Shown here piece after piece: positions 25,225 to 35,885 of a DNA stretch of 64,000 nucleotides (within the stretch, counting starts at the first letter, position 1; the number at the start of each line of letters is the position of its first letter). The notes beneath the pieces are model-generated. The model worked only from the letters and a program-made list of their open reading frames with translations, had not been told where the DNA came from and did not search any database. Source of the stretch: Nepenthes gracilis (lineage: Eukaryota; Streptophyta; Magnoliopsida; Caryophyllales; Nepenthaceae); contig BSYO01000024.1 in assembly GCA_033239525.1 (NCBI GenBank), positions 10,935,991 to 10,999,990 of the forward strand. Direction: 5' to 3'. The translations under genes and the position numbers were made by a program.

Positions 25225-26183
25225 TATAATATCTTGAATTTTTATTTGATTTATTTTGGATAAAATTATTATTTTAGATTAATCAAAATATTGGAAATCA
25301 GTTGGGTTGGAGTTCGAGCGCCAATTAGATTACAAAGGAAAAGAAAATTGAAATAATTATAATATATAAAGGGGAGAGCCGTGGGCAGTAATAGAAAAGA
25401 AAGGGGAGGAAAAAAATGAGAAAAGAAAAAGAAGGAATGGAAAAAAAAAAGAGAATAAGAAGAAGAAAAGGAGAAGAAAGAAGAAGGCATAGCTGTTGGT
25501 CGTCGACGAAGAGAGAGGCGGCATGAGAGTGCAGCGGTGAGAAAACACTACTATTGCAGCCATTGTCAGTCAAAAAATGTAGTTGTGTGAGTAGAGGAAG
25601 GAAATCGTGAGCTGAAGTAGGGAGCCACTGCCATTGTCGAAGGAGAAGTAAGAAATAGAAGTAAGCAAATCCTTCCTTTCTTTTTATTGATACCGATTCT
25701 ACCCTTGCATGTATCAATTTTAAGAAAATCGGCCGTAATCATGGAAAAATAAGTATTGGGGGAAAACTAAGCCACGGCTTTGGCGCACAGGGGAAGAGGG
25801 TTCGCATGAGGAGAAGAGGAAGGAAGAAGAAGGAGAAGAAGGAGGAGGAGAAGGAAAGAGAAGAGGTGACACGCAGGGAGGAGGCTTGCGGCAGGAGAGA
25901 GAAGCTATGTGGGAAGAGAGAGAAAGGGCACATGCAAAGAGGTGAGAGAAAAGCTCGATTCAGATACTTTAGAGTATTGTTTTGTCAGACCTTCTTGATA
26001 TAAGGTCGAGGTAAATATTCTCTCGCCCTATATCTACTTTATTTCAGTATCTGATATGTTTTACATGTATGTTTTATATTAGTATGTTTATCTGGAAATC
26101 AGCAGAGTCTGAGACCTGGTGGGTTGATATATGTGTGAGATCATGGCGGTCCGAGACCCTGATGGGTGGATATGTAATGACAA

Positions 26184-26496
26184 ATAGCTGCAGTCCTAAA
26201 ATGTAGCCAAGTTAATGGAGCCGATGAAAGATGGTCGAAAGTTGTAGGACAAAACTGTAGCCGATAATAATAAAAGATGACCGAAAATTACATGTCGAAT
26301 CGGTAACTAATAATGATGAATCGATGGCCGCGGGTTAAATGCTAAAACTGTAGCCGATAATGATGAAAGATGTCCAAGAGCTGCATGTCGAAACTGTAAC
26401 CGATAATTATAAAAAAATGGTCGAGAGATGTAGGCCAAAACTATAACCGAAAATAATATGTGATAGTTTAAAGCTGCTGGCTTAAAACATAATCGT
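26184..26496. repeat. 46-50 bp minisatellite inside LTR C
   Basis: Five to six imperfect units, each with 'gatg(a/g)(c/t)cgaa(a/g)', a 'tgtagg/tgcatg' part, 'aaaactgtagccgataat' and 'gatgaa'. LTR copy B shows only about two related units (7455-7525), so the array grew inside this copy. Confidence 0.75.
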
Positions 26497-26509
26497 TATG
26501 ATATACATA

Positions 26510-26641
26510 TTAGATTTTGATTTGCGTATGATATGGGTGTGCGATAGTTTTGGTATATGAGGCGAAGTTTATCATATTGGATTTTGATTTGCATCTGATG
26601 TGGTTGTACCGTGGTTTCAATATATGTGGCAAAGTTTATAG
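26510..26641. repeat. 66-bp tandem duplication inside LTR C
   Basis: Two adjacent units share 'ggattttgatttgc(g/a)t', 'tatatg(a/t)ggc(g/a)aagttta'. It directly follows the minisatellite. Confidence 0.75.
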
Positions 26642-26921
26642 GATTTTACATGAGCTCTCCCTCTGTTTTATATGCGTTATTTTATTTATGTTTATGATGA
26701 TACTTACTGAGCCTTTAACTCACATTTTCTATTTTCTTTCCGTCAGAGTATAAGGCTTTGATCGGTTGTAGGAGTTGGGCAAGATTCAGCGCAGTATTGC
26801 ATTTTCTTGGTGAGTATTTTATCGTTATGATATTTTAGAACATGTCATGTTTATATTGTCTGAATAATTGTCCGATGAGGTCCTGAATGAGTTTAATTTT
26901 TTTGGGTTCTTTATTTTGATT

Positions 26922-28685
26922 TGTTACACCCAAATTTTCAGATTTTTGATTTATTATTTAAATTATTTGAGATTTTTAATCTCATGAGTAATAATTAATT
27001 AGACCGGCTAAATTTCAGAATGTGACATATAGAAAGCTTGAGAAGGATATTTTGAGTAAATTTAAGAAAGATTTTGATAATTTTGACAATAAAATAAGTA
27101 TATCTTAAGCCCCTTTTTTTTGTTATTATTCTTTCTAATTTCTATGGGTATTTATTATATTAAATACTCATATTTAATATAATTTCGTATATAAAGTGCT
27201 TATACTTTACATTTATATACTTTCATTCCCATTTTCTATTATTTTTACGAAGTTTATGTTTTCTAATCCACAAACATTGTGTTTTTTAAATTAGTTCTAT
27301 ACTAAAATTCATACATTTTCTAAAATTATTTTTAAATTTTTTTATATACTTTAATTTTCATATATAATACTCCATCATGGCAAAAAGTGTAAATATTTGC
27401 TTTGCATACCTTAGAATTTTCCTTAAATTGTTCCTTCATGTTTCATAGTTTAAATAAAGTGATAAAATTTCACAAAATTATACAAAATTCTAGCAGTTTT
27501 TGCAACATACAGCTTTTGCATGTTCAAATTTTCATAATATAACTTTCCCATACTTTAAAATTTCATAATTAAACTCCTACATAAATCATAAAATTCTACA
27601 TGATAAGTATTTAAAGAATTATGAAAAAAAAGATTATTCATATTCACATAGAGTTTTCTACTTGATTAAATACAGACCATTGTAGAAATTTATAATAATA
27701 TATTATAATATATTTTACTACATTATAATAATAATCAAAATTTGAACTTATCATTTGTATATTAATAATGATCTTTGACTCCATTTATAGGGTTATAGTA
27801 TGATGATCCATTTACAGATTTTGAATATTAGCGTATAATCTTTAATTGTATGAAAATATATATGACTTGAGTTTTGATTATTCACTCCATTATCGATGAA
27901 ACCTTACTGATCCTTAATCTATAAGAATTTGTATAATTTGAGAATTTTTAAAGATAAATTGTTTAGGGAAAGAAAATTCTGATTATGAGCCTAAAGTTTG
28001 GACATTGATGTTATAGAAATTGTATGATGTGGTATTTGATTTTAGATTATATTCCTCCCAATATGTTTTAATATAAATTATATATTATGAAAAATCATAT
28101 ATCTTATTGAGTAATTGGTTTACTCTTTTTTTATTTAGACTAACCTTCTGGATTAGAGGGCTCGGGATATACTTGTAGGCGACGGGAGACGATGGACAGG
28201 CTATCCAAAGATAGAACTAGGATTTGTAATTCTAGAGAATGTATTTTTGTATCAGAATAATGGATTTAGGATGTTTATTTCATTTCAATTCAATGGTTCT
28301 ATATTAAATAGAAATTACGATATTTTGTCGATGATGCAATGGGATATCAATTTGTCTAGCACAAGCCTAAGATATGATTTTTTTACTTACTCTAATTTTA
28401 GTACGAATGTATCTCTTTATACATATTTTAATGTAATTGTAAGGTCGATTTTGGAATTACTTTTGGGTGTGATTATTTGGATTCTATAATTGGATGTATT
28501 TTTATTTTTTCTAGTTGGTTGTTAGTAATTGACAATCAATGTAGATTCATATCTAATATTTATTTTGGGATTTTATTTGATTGATGAAATAAAGCATTAC
28601 TCAAACTTTTTTAAGATGAAGAGATAAATCTACTTTATATTAATTAAGGAAATTAACTAAAAAATTTGGTTATGGAGCCGTGACA
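26922..28685 (+). mobile_element. Gypsy LTR copy G
   Basis: Begins TGTTACACCCAAATT and ends GGAGCCGTGACA. The second half is homologous to copy F over more than 1 kb (see copy F for shared landmarks). No gag or pol follows and no target duplication was found. Probably a solo LTR. Confidence 0.5.
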
Positions 28686-28688
28686 CTG

Positions 28689-28830
28689 TTACCTTTAGAG
28701 AAGAGAAGGCTCGAATCTACATGAAAAGTGAAGAGGATCCCATGTTTGTGAAGCTCTTGAAGACTGTTGGTGCATGCTTCTATGGCTCGAAGGTGGAAAA
28801 AACGAGGCAAATGAAAATTTTACTATTCTT
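28689..28830 (+). other. Possible exon fragment, unrecognised
   Basis: Just after LTR G the composition turns less AT-rich. One frame reads 'TFREEKARIYMKSEEDP', then 'MFVKLLKTVGACFYGSK' and 'VEKTRQMK', and a possible donor GTAATC follows at about 28831. I do not recognise the peptide. It may be a coding exon or a captured gene piece, or chance. No partner exon was identified. Confidence 0.25.
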
Positions 28831-28918
28831 TGGTAATCTTTTTCTTTCTTGTAATTGGGTTTTTTTTTTATCAGTTAAAGTTAATTCTAATATATTAAAT
28901 GGGACATATCTATTTTAA

Positions 28919-31465
28919 AATATTCATTTTTGTCCTATTGAGAAAATTCATCCATATTCTAAAACATACTGAGATTATGAGTCAATCTTCATCTCATGTC
29001 TAAGCTTTAATTTTTATACTTTAAGAATGATTTTTGAAAGTTTCTCTTCATATTGTTATCAATGGCATGATTTGGCTCCATGAGAACCGAATGTACCCTA
29101 ACTCAAGGTGAGAGATTTGTATATATTAAAGGTATGAAAAGTGAGATCAACAAAGTTATAAGTGAATATGATAAAGTTGTTAAAATCTTCCCCTTGGTCA
29201 TATGTAAAATTTGCATACTTATAATTTAATTTGTTAAGGATCTCAATATCTTCTAATGGTTGAAATATCATATGTGAATAAATCTATAACATGGTAACAA
29301 TACGCCCTTTGGCTGTGGCTTAAACATGTTAAATTAGATGTTAATATGTCTTTTTACATGCTCAATTTATGATATATCATATATCTTTATGCCAACCAAA
29401 ATTTAAAGTATGAAAAGTGAGTAGACCCATCAAGTGGTCTTTGCCTGTGGGCCTAACATGACATTTGGTGGGTTAGGTGGTCACTTTTGCGTGCTTTTAT
29501 TATAGTAGAGTGAGAATCTCTGTGTGTTTTAATGAATTAAGTAGCTTAATTAGTAGATACTAGAAAATTGATCAAAATGGCATTGTGGCAGAGACTTTAG
29601 TGACAAGTAAGGCAACATGGTAACTTGTTATACATATAAATAGATAATATTAAATTATATTCGATCTAGATTGTTGTGAACCTCTATAATTAAAAAGAAA
29701 GACTGATTGTGTATTTTATAATCAAACTGGTTGAAATTATTATGAACAAATGAAATGACAAAGTGGCGTAGGGGTTTAGTATGGCCTTTTTATATAATTG
29801 TATATAATTTTTATGATGGCGTTCGGTTGACATCGGATCTACCAATAATTAATATACTAAATATAGAAAAAATAATAGTATTCATTTAAGGGAAAAAGGG
29901 TAGCTTGGACATGGATCTTAAAGACCTTAATTTGGTGATTGGCTTGTTATTTTATATTATGAAATGATTGCGAAGGAAATCCTTGGAATTTTAATAATTT
30001 AGGCTTATAACATAAGTGATTGGATGTGGGGGGGCCTTTTCCCATTAGTGGCCAAGTGGTAGCCCAATTGTAGGAATGTTAGATGTTTTATTTAGTATAA
30101 ATGCATCCTAAATGTATCTAGGAATGTTCAGGATTCAATAACTTTGGGTCAGTTTTGATAGAGTAAAAGTTGTTCATATACGAAAGCGAGGAGATATTCT
30201 TATACGAAAATCCACAGTTAGATTTCCTTTCGATTTGATAGATGTTCATGTCTCTTACTATTTTATTCTATTATTTACTCTATAGTTAGGTAAATAAGAT
30301 TGTAGAAAAAAATATTATGGTAGCAAATAGTACAAAACCTATAAAATCATAATATAATTTATAGTCATCTGACATCTAATTTATATATTGGTGGATTGAG
30401 GTCAATAATCATAAAAGAATATTTATAGTCCTGTAAATAATATGGATTGAGATGTCAAAAAACACTATACTAAGGTGTCCTGGGATTGACATGCTAAATT
30501 TGATTATCCTACTTGTATAAAACGAGGAGCCAACAGATGCTCAAGGATATGAACATGATTGTATTGAGGATATGATCATGTGGATTGATCATTGAGATTT
30601 CGAGGATACGAATGTGATCATATTTAAGATATATTCACGTGGATTATTATGATAAACACCTACGAGTGACAAGTATCGAGAGGCTATTGAGTTGGTTGTA
30701 TGACAAACTTGAGAGGATTGGATATTTTGGGATTATAACCCAACTATTGGTGGCAAGCAGCAGTTGTTAATTCACAATGATTAAATAATATTCGAGACGA
30801 TTATAAAAATATCTATTGTGATAGTGACTTCCATTGTGATAAGTTCTATGAAACTTAACTTCTTGTTGATATTCAAATTCAATGAAATTTAAGTCATACT
30901 TATAGTCTTTCGAGTTCATTGGAAATCCTTGATAGTCAATATTTGTATCATCATTAAGTTGTGATTATAAATAGCGTGAAATCTCGAATAATAGTAGTTG
31001 ATTGTTATGATATTAGTATTGCTTTTGCTTTTCATTGATGTTATTATCTCAAATGATTACTATTTACAACATTCTTGATTCTATCACTTGTTAAACTTTT
31101 GGATCGTCATTACATTTTCTTAACTTTAGATTAGTACAAAATAGTAGAGCTAATCAAAGATCAAGTATTTGCCAAGGAGCATACAAATAGAGGATCATAG
31201 AATATATCCATTATATTATATTGACGTGGCAAGGTTTTATTTTTGAGATAGTAGCAGGATATTTAATTCAGATTACCTCCCTTTAGAGTTTTGATATATC
31301 TAAACATTCTTATTTCATTTTCCTTATGATTGAGATAATGGATTATATGATAATATTATTGCAGGTATATTTTATTTATGATGGATATTTGTTATTAAGG
31401 TTTCTACATGGTCAGTTTAGGGTGGCTTGTTTGATTTGGGTTTGGGTTACCATAGATGTAGATCG
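28919..31465. other. Intergenic spacer
   Basis: No gene is seen. The short frames are not protein-like. A diverged direct duplication of about 58-60 bases lies at about 30545-30645 ('gatatgaacatgattgtatt' / 'gatacgaatgtgatcatatt', each ending in '(c/a)acgtggatt' or 'catgtggatt'). Confidence 0.5.
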
Positions 31466-31663
31466 AGGGAATTGCTTTGCAACGGTGAAAAGCAGTCTCA
31501 TCCATCCATATAAGGCTAATTAACTATCTTTTAATAATTAAAAAATTAACCATATTTAAATATTTTAGTTTTTTAATGGTTATATTTTAATCATTTATTT
31601 TTAAATGGTTAATTAAAAATATAATAATTACAGACTGCTTCTCACTGTATAAAGCAGTTCCCT
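31466..31663. mobile_element. Foldback MITE-like element, 198 bp
   Basis: Terminal inverted repeats of about 33 bases: 'agggaattgctttgc...gtgaaaagcagtct' on the left pairs with 'agactgcttctcactgtat...gcagttccct' on the right. The interior is AT-rich and non-coding. I see no convincing target duplication, so the superfamily is undecided. Confidence 0.75.
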
Positions 31664-34306
31664 AAACCCATGGAGATAGACGGATCTCAAAGCACGGATA
31701 AACATCTGGGAAGGTATAGGAGTTTTAGCAATATTATCTAAACATAGGTAGAATTATGTGATGACCTTTCTATTTAAAAAGTATTTAAAAAAACCCTTTA
31801 AACACCTATAGAAATCCTTAAGTAGTATGGCATCCAATCAATCTATACTTCTTAACCCCACAATATAATATATGGGTTCGATGGAATATCACATTAAAAT
31901 ATTCATCAACAATGTCATCTATACTCCTCATACATGTTAACGATATTCAAATTGATTACAATTTCGATCATCTATAAAACCTAAATCCTATGTGACAGAT
32001 CTTTCTATCATTTCTACGAGGAAGATAACTATTATGAACAAACCGTATTAGGGCTCAAACTTGTGAGTAGGGGGGAATACTCGGACGATAGTTTGTTATG
32101 CATTCAAGCTCACTTATATCAAGGTGCATCGTGCCATAGACGAGCTAATGTCAAGTCTAGTTGTTCAGACAGGTATCGATTTGAGATAAAATCATTAACA
32201 ACTTGTTTGGTCGTACAAAAAGAATAAAATAAGAAATAATATATCAATTTTAAAATAAATAGAGTTAATTTTAAAATTTTCTGTTATGCCATGAAAAATA
32301 GTTAGGGTTTGATTTAACATAGAATCGGATGCTTGTGGTCATGTGACCAATGGGACCATGCCATTGTCTAGACGATTATTACTTACTAGAAAGTAGTGCT
32401 ACAAAATTATTTTTAATTATACTCTTTTTTGAATCGTTTGGCATTATTATTAATAATATTTAAATGGTTATTTTTTGAAAGTTTTCTTCTCTTCACTTTG
32501 GAAGGGACGATCTGAATAGTAATTGAATCAGTAGATTGATCTTATTAAAAATATATAATACATAAAACTATCATATTAAATTACTGTCAATTATTAAAAA
32601 AATAAATAATCAATTTCAAAAAATGAGTTGAAATTTATTATTTATGGATATGTACAATTATTATATATTTTTAATAACTAGTTAATAAGACAGATCGATG
32701 TGCTATTTTTTTAAAAAAATGAAAAGGAAAAATTTTGATTTTATTAAAAAAAAATATTTATAAAACGTAAATATATAAAATAGAGTCTATAAAAAGAAGG
32801 TTAGGCTATTAGGCATGACAAGGAAAACAACCTGAACTTTAACTAACCCAATAGCTTAGGACAACCCTAGTTAGAGCATAGGACATTGCACTTTGTCTTT
32901 TAAAAAGATAAATATTATTTTTTAAAATTTAAATCATTAATTTTTAATTAAATAATTTTAATTTAATAATTAATTTTAACTAATTTTTAATTTTTTAAAA
33001 ATAATTAAATTATAATTATTTATTTAAAAATAAATTATCCAAATTTAGAGAAAAAAGACCTCTATCTCTTTAAAAGAATAAACCTCCTTGTCCATTAGAG
33101 AATAGCTTAAGCAAACCCTAATTAGAGTAGATGACTAGTGCACTTTATCTTTTAAAAAGATAGATATTAATTTTTTTAAAAAATTTAAACTATAAATTTT
33201 TAATTGAGTAGTTCTGATTTAATAATTATTTTTTTAATTTTTTAAAAATAATTAAATTATAATTATTTATTTAAAGATAAATTATCCAAATTTAGAGAAA
33301 AACATCTATCTCTTTAAGAGAATGGACCCTCTTATCCGTTAGAGAATAGTTCATAAAATCTAACAATAACATCAATTGGGGTAACTTTTAAAAAATAAAA
33401 AGTAATTCTAAATATTCAATCAATATCGAAACAATTGATACCTAAATATCTTTAAGATAACCTAAAACAGTATCCCACTGCATCAAACTTTTATGTGCAC
33501 TGTTGTTCACATAATATAGAAGCATTTTTACAGTTTAAATCTAAATCTTATATAGCATCATAATTACAGAATAAAATATTTGTTGATATACATCAGTTTT
33601 AAAAAACCCTAATACGATAAAAACATCCCTAATTTGTTTTAATATCAATAATATATGACCATATATTAGCCTTTATTTTATTTTATTTTACTTTTAAAAA
33701 CCTAAAATCACATGTTTTAGATATATTTACATTTTTTAAAAAACCTATATCGACATACTTTATAGAGTTATAAAACATGCAACATATACATAAGAAATTT
33801 TGAATTTGTTTTTTACTGATTCAGAATGTTATCAAGATTATTTAGCATATTTAATTAAAATTTTCAAGAAAATAACAAATAATTAAAAATGATTAAATTT
33901 TAATATATCACTTACTTTAAATGTAATTACTAAAATTACATTCGCAATGTCTGATACTGATTATTTCATTCACACTTCCATAGAACAACTTTATCAAAAC
34001 TTTAATTATACAAAAGACAGATATATGAAAATTCAAAAGGTGTAGTGTATTAAACACCTTTTCCGAGTAAATTGAAGGTAAGCATTGACATAAAATTATT
34101 ATTGATGATACAAAGATTATGAATTCGAATTATAAATCAAATCTTATATGATATAAGGTATTATAATATAAAATAGACTCAAAATAGTTAAACCTTCTTC
34201 TAAATTCTGCAAATAATGAGAAATTTATGCATGGGGAGAAAGGAATGAGGGTAACCATTCATTTAACACAGCCAAAAAGAGACGACAACAGGAGCAACAC
34301 CATTAA
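31664..34306. other. AT-rich intergenic spacer
   Basis: No gene is seen apart from a 250-base tandem duplication described separately. Very AT-rich from 32400 onward. Confidence 0.5.
32852..33346. repeat. 250-bp tandem duplication
   Basis: Unit 1 (32852-33102) and unit 2 (33103-33346) both run from 'tagctta', through 'cactttgtct'/'cactttatct' and 'aattataattatttattta', to 'ccaaatttagagaaaaa', 'tctatctcttta' and 'agagaatag'. A third unit begins at 33347 but is lost at once. AT-rich pieces with a similar order occur near 16150-16335 and 49415-49560, so this may be a dispersed repeat. Confidence 0.8.
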
Positions 34307-34435
34307 TTAATCTTGGCATAAACTACCATCCATTACCGTGGGGAAGCAGAACTTACAGCTTCCATTCACCGGCGAAGGCTTGACAGGAAGAACCGCCATG
34401 AATGTCTGCAACTCTTTCGGCTTCTGATCTTGATG
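34307..34435 (-). other. Possible terminal exon downstream of the permease
   Basis: On the minus strand a strong pyrimidine tract ends in 'ttcccctttccag' (34436 onward). It is followed by a frame reading 'HQDQKPKELQTFMAVLP', then 'VKPSPVNGSCKFCFPT' and a stop at 34307. The GC content is above its surroundings. I do not recognise the peptide. It could be an alternative last exon of the permease gene, an exon of another gene, or chance. Confidence 0.3.
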
Positions 34436-34757
34436 CTGGAAAGGGGAAATAGGAGATAGGAAGGAGAAAAAATTAGAAAGGGAAGAAGTAGGAGAAGGGA
34501 ACAGAGAAAAGAGAACTAGAGACCAGTAAAGAGAGAAGAAGATAACAATACTCAATATTAATTGAATTCATCAACGTCCCTTCAATAATAGGGTTAGGGC
34601 CCTTCGGAACCCTACTCCTAAATTAATTAAGAAATAAATATAACTTTTTAAAATTATCATCAAATAAAATCTCTTATCAAATCAAAGATAAAATAAAATA
34701 AAATCATAATCAAATCAAATAAGATATTTTCTAGTTTGGAATCAAATAAAATATCTT

Positions 34758-35885
34758 CTAATTTAAAAAGTTCGTGATGTCTGCATCATATCTTCTCAGC
34801 TTGGAATAGTCGAGATAATTCTGATATACGTAAGAAGCAAAGCCCCAAAATGCCTGAAGCATAGCAATAATCTTGACGCCATTCATCTTGTCATGGAAAG
34901 CAATGACAGAAGAGATTGGAGTGACAGCCAAAGCAACGGTGTTGATGGCATTTGAAAACAGCGAAGACACCAAAAAAATCAACCCCACAAGGCCGACAGA
35001 GCTAACTTGCCAACACACCGTCGTCCAGATGAGTGTCATCACATAGGAAGCTTTCCCGGTGCCAAAGTTTTCCATCTCCGATCCCAAGCTCCTCCACTGT
35101 CCGCTCACAAAGAGCCCAGCAATGGCAACAGCCGTTGCAGCCATCGACGTGTAGATTTGCATCTCGAGAACCACCGAAAAGGTTTCCTTCTTTAGCGCCT
35201 TCTCAAAGGAAAGTTGCATGAGTGAGAGCAGAAGAGAATAGAGTGCGGAAGCCCCGAGAGAGGAAAGGAACCCGATAGCGTATTCTAACTTCGTGACTCC
35301 CGACGGTGTGTCAGAGCTTCCATTCACGGCGAGTAAGGAAGCAGAAAGCGAAAGAATGATGACCGAGTTCAGAATCAATGGAGTGAGCTTCTGAGAATTG
35401 ATGAAGAACGAGGATATAGCATTGAATGCCAACTGAGTGGCACAAATGAGAGAATATGTAGAGGCGGAGAGATATAACAACCCGTAAGCATATAGAAAAT
35501 TGTCGCCGGCGACAGCTATACCAAGAGAGATGTAGATCAACCAAATGTACTTTGAAGAAAGTGGGTTCTCAGGTGTCTGAGAAGAATTATGAGTTGACGG
35601 CAGAAGCAGAAGGGGAATGAAAAGGATGGGGAACCCGGCAGTTTGAACAATTGTGGCAATGAACAAGTTAGAGCCACCTTGATCATAGTAAAACCTACCC
35701 AGAAGAACGGCGGCAGTTTGACCAGCAATGTTGAAAAAAATGTTAAGCGCCACCAAAAGCCACCACCGCTGACGGCTTAGTTTGATAGCCATTGATCGCC
35801 CTGCCACCACTGCCGCCCCATAGCTGCTTAAAATCAGGCCTTCTTGTGCATCGGTCAATGGTAATCCTAACAGAAAAACAAGCAA
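34758..35885 (-). CDS. Purine permease (PUP) family transporter, main exon
   Basis: A plant purine permease of the drug/metabolite transporter superfamily, expected in a cell membrane and importing adenine, cytokinins or related bases by proton symport; this role is known for the family, not shown here. The open frame is 375 codons and strongly hydrophobic, with about ten membrane segments. It carries family hallmarks: 'RWWLLVALNIFF' then 'GQTAAVLLGRFYYDQGG' (55-71), 'TAGFPILFIPLLLLP' (82-96), 'GDNFLYAYGLLYLSASTYSL' (127-146), 'CATQLAFNA' (148-156), 'FWGFASYVYQNYLDY' (346-360). It is most like the PUP10/PUP21 branch. The first codons (MLVFLLG) overlap what looks like an intron end, so the true N-terminus is probably spliced from an upstream exon. 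An internal ATG at 35792 (Met32) is an alternative start. The frame is intact with no stops. Nearby repeats do not interrupt it. Confidence 0.9.
   Translation of the reverse strand: MLVFLLGLPLTDAQEGLILSSYGAAVVAGRSMAIKLSRQRWWLLVALNIFFNIAGQTAAVLLGRFYYDQGGSNLFIATIVQTAGFPILFIPLLLLPSTHNSSQTPENPLSSKYIWLIYISLGIAVAGDNFLYAYGLLYLSASTYSLICATQLAFNAISSFFINSQKLTPLILNSVIILSLSASLLAVNGSSDTPSGVTKLEYAIGFLSSLGASALYSLLLSLMQLSFEKALKKETFSVVLEMQIYTSMAATAVAIAGLFVSGQWRSLGSEMENFGTGKASYVMTLIWTTVCWQVSSVGLVGLIFLVSSLFSNAINTVALAVTPISSVIAFHDKMNGVKIIAMLQAFWGFASYVYQNYLDYSKLRRYDADITNFLN
35867..35880 (-). other. Putative 3' splice site of the permease gene
   Basis: On the minus strand 'tgtttttctgttag' is followed at 35866 by GATTACCATTG in the permease frame. 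This is a good pyrimidine tract and AG acceptor. If used, the exon begins with the last two bases of a codon, so an upstream exon must supply the first base and the start codon. Confidence 0.6.

Larger units (their letters stand above)
25225..26921 (+). mobile_element. 3' LTR of gypsy element C
   Basis: Starts TATAATATCTTG right after the purine tract. It has the same leader as the truncated 5' copy ('gtatcaattttaagaaaatc', 25707-25726) and the conserved block ending GTCGAGGTAAATATTCTC (about 26004-26021), which is intact here. Downstream it carries an expanded minisatellite and a 66-base tandem duplication. The right edge is set where the TGTTACACCC start of the next LTR appears and is uncertain. 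Confidence 0.6.

Noticed and set aside
35007..35728. Plus- and minus-strand frames inside the permease
   Set aside because: They are out of register with the transporter and have no family motifs.
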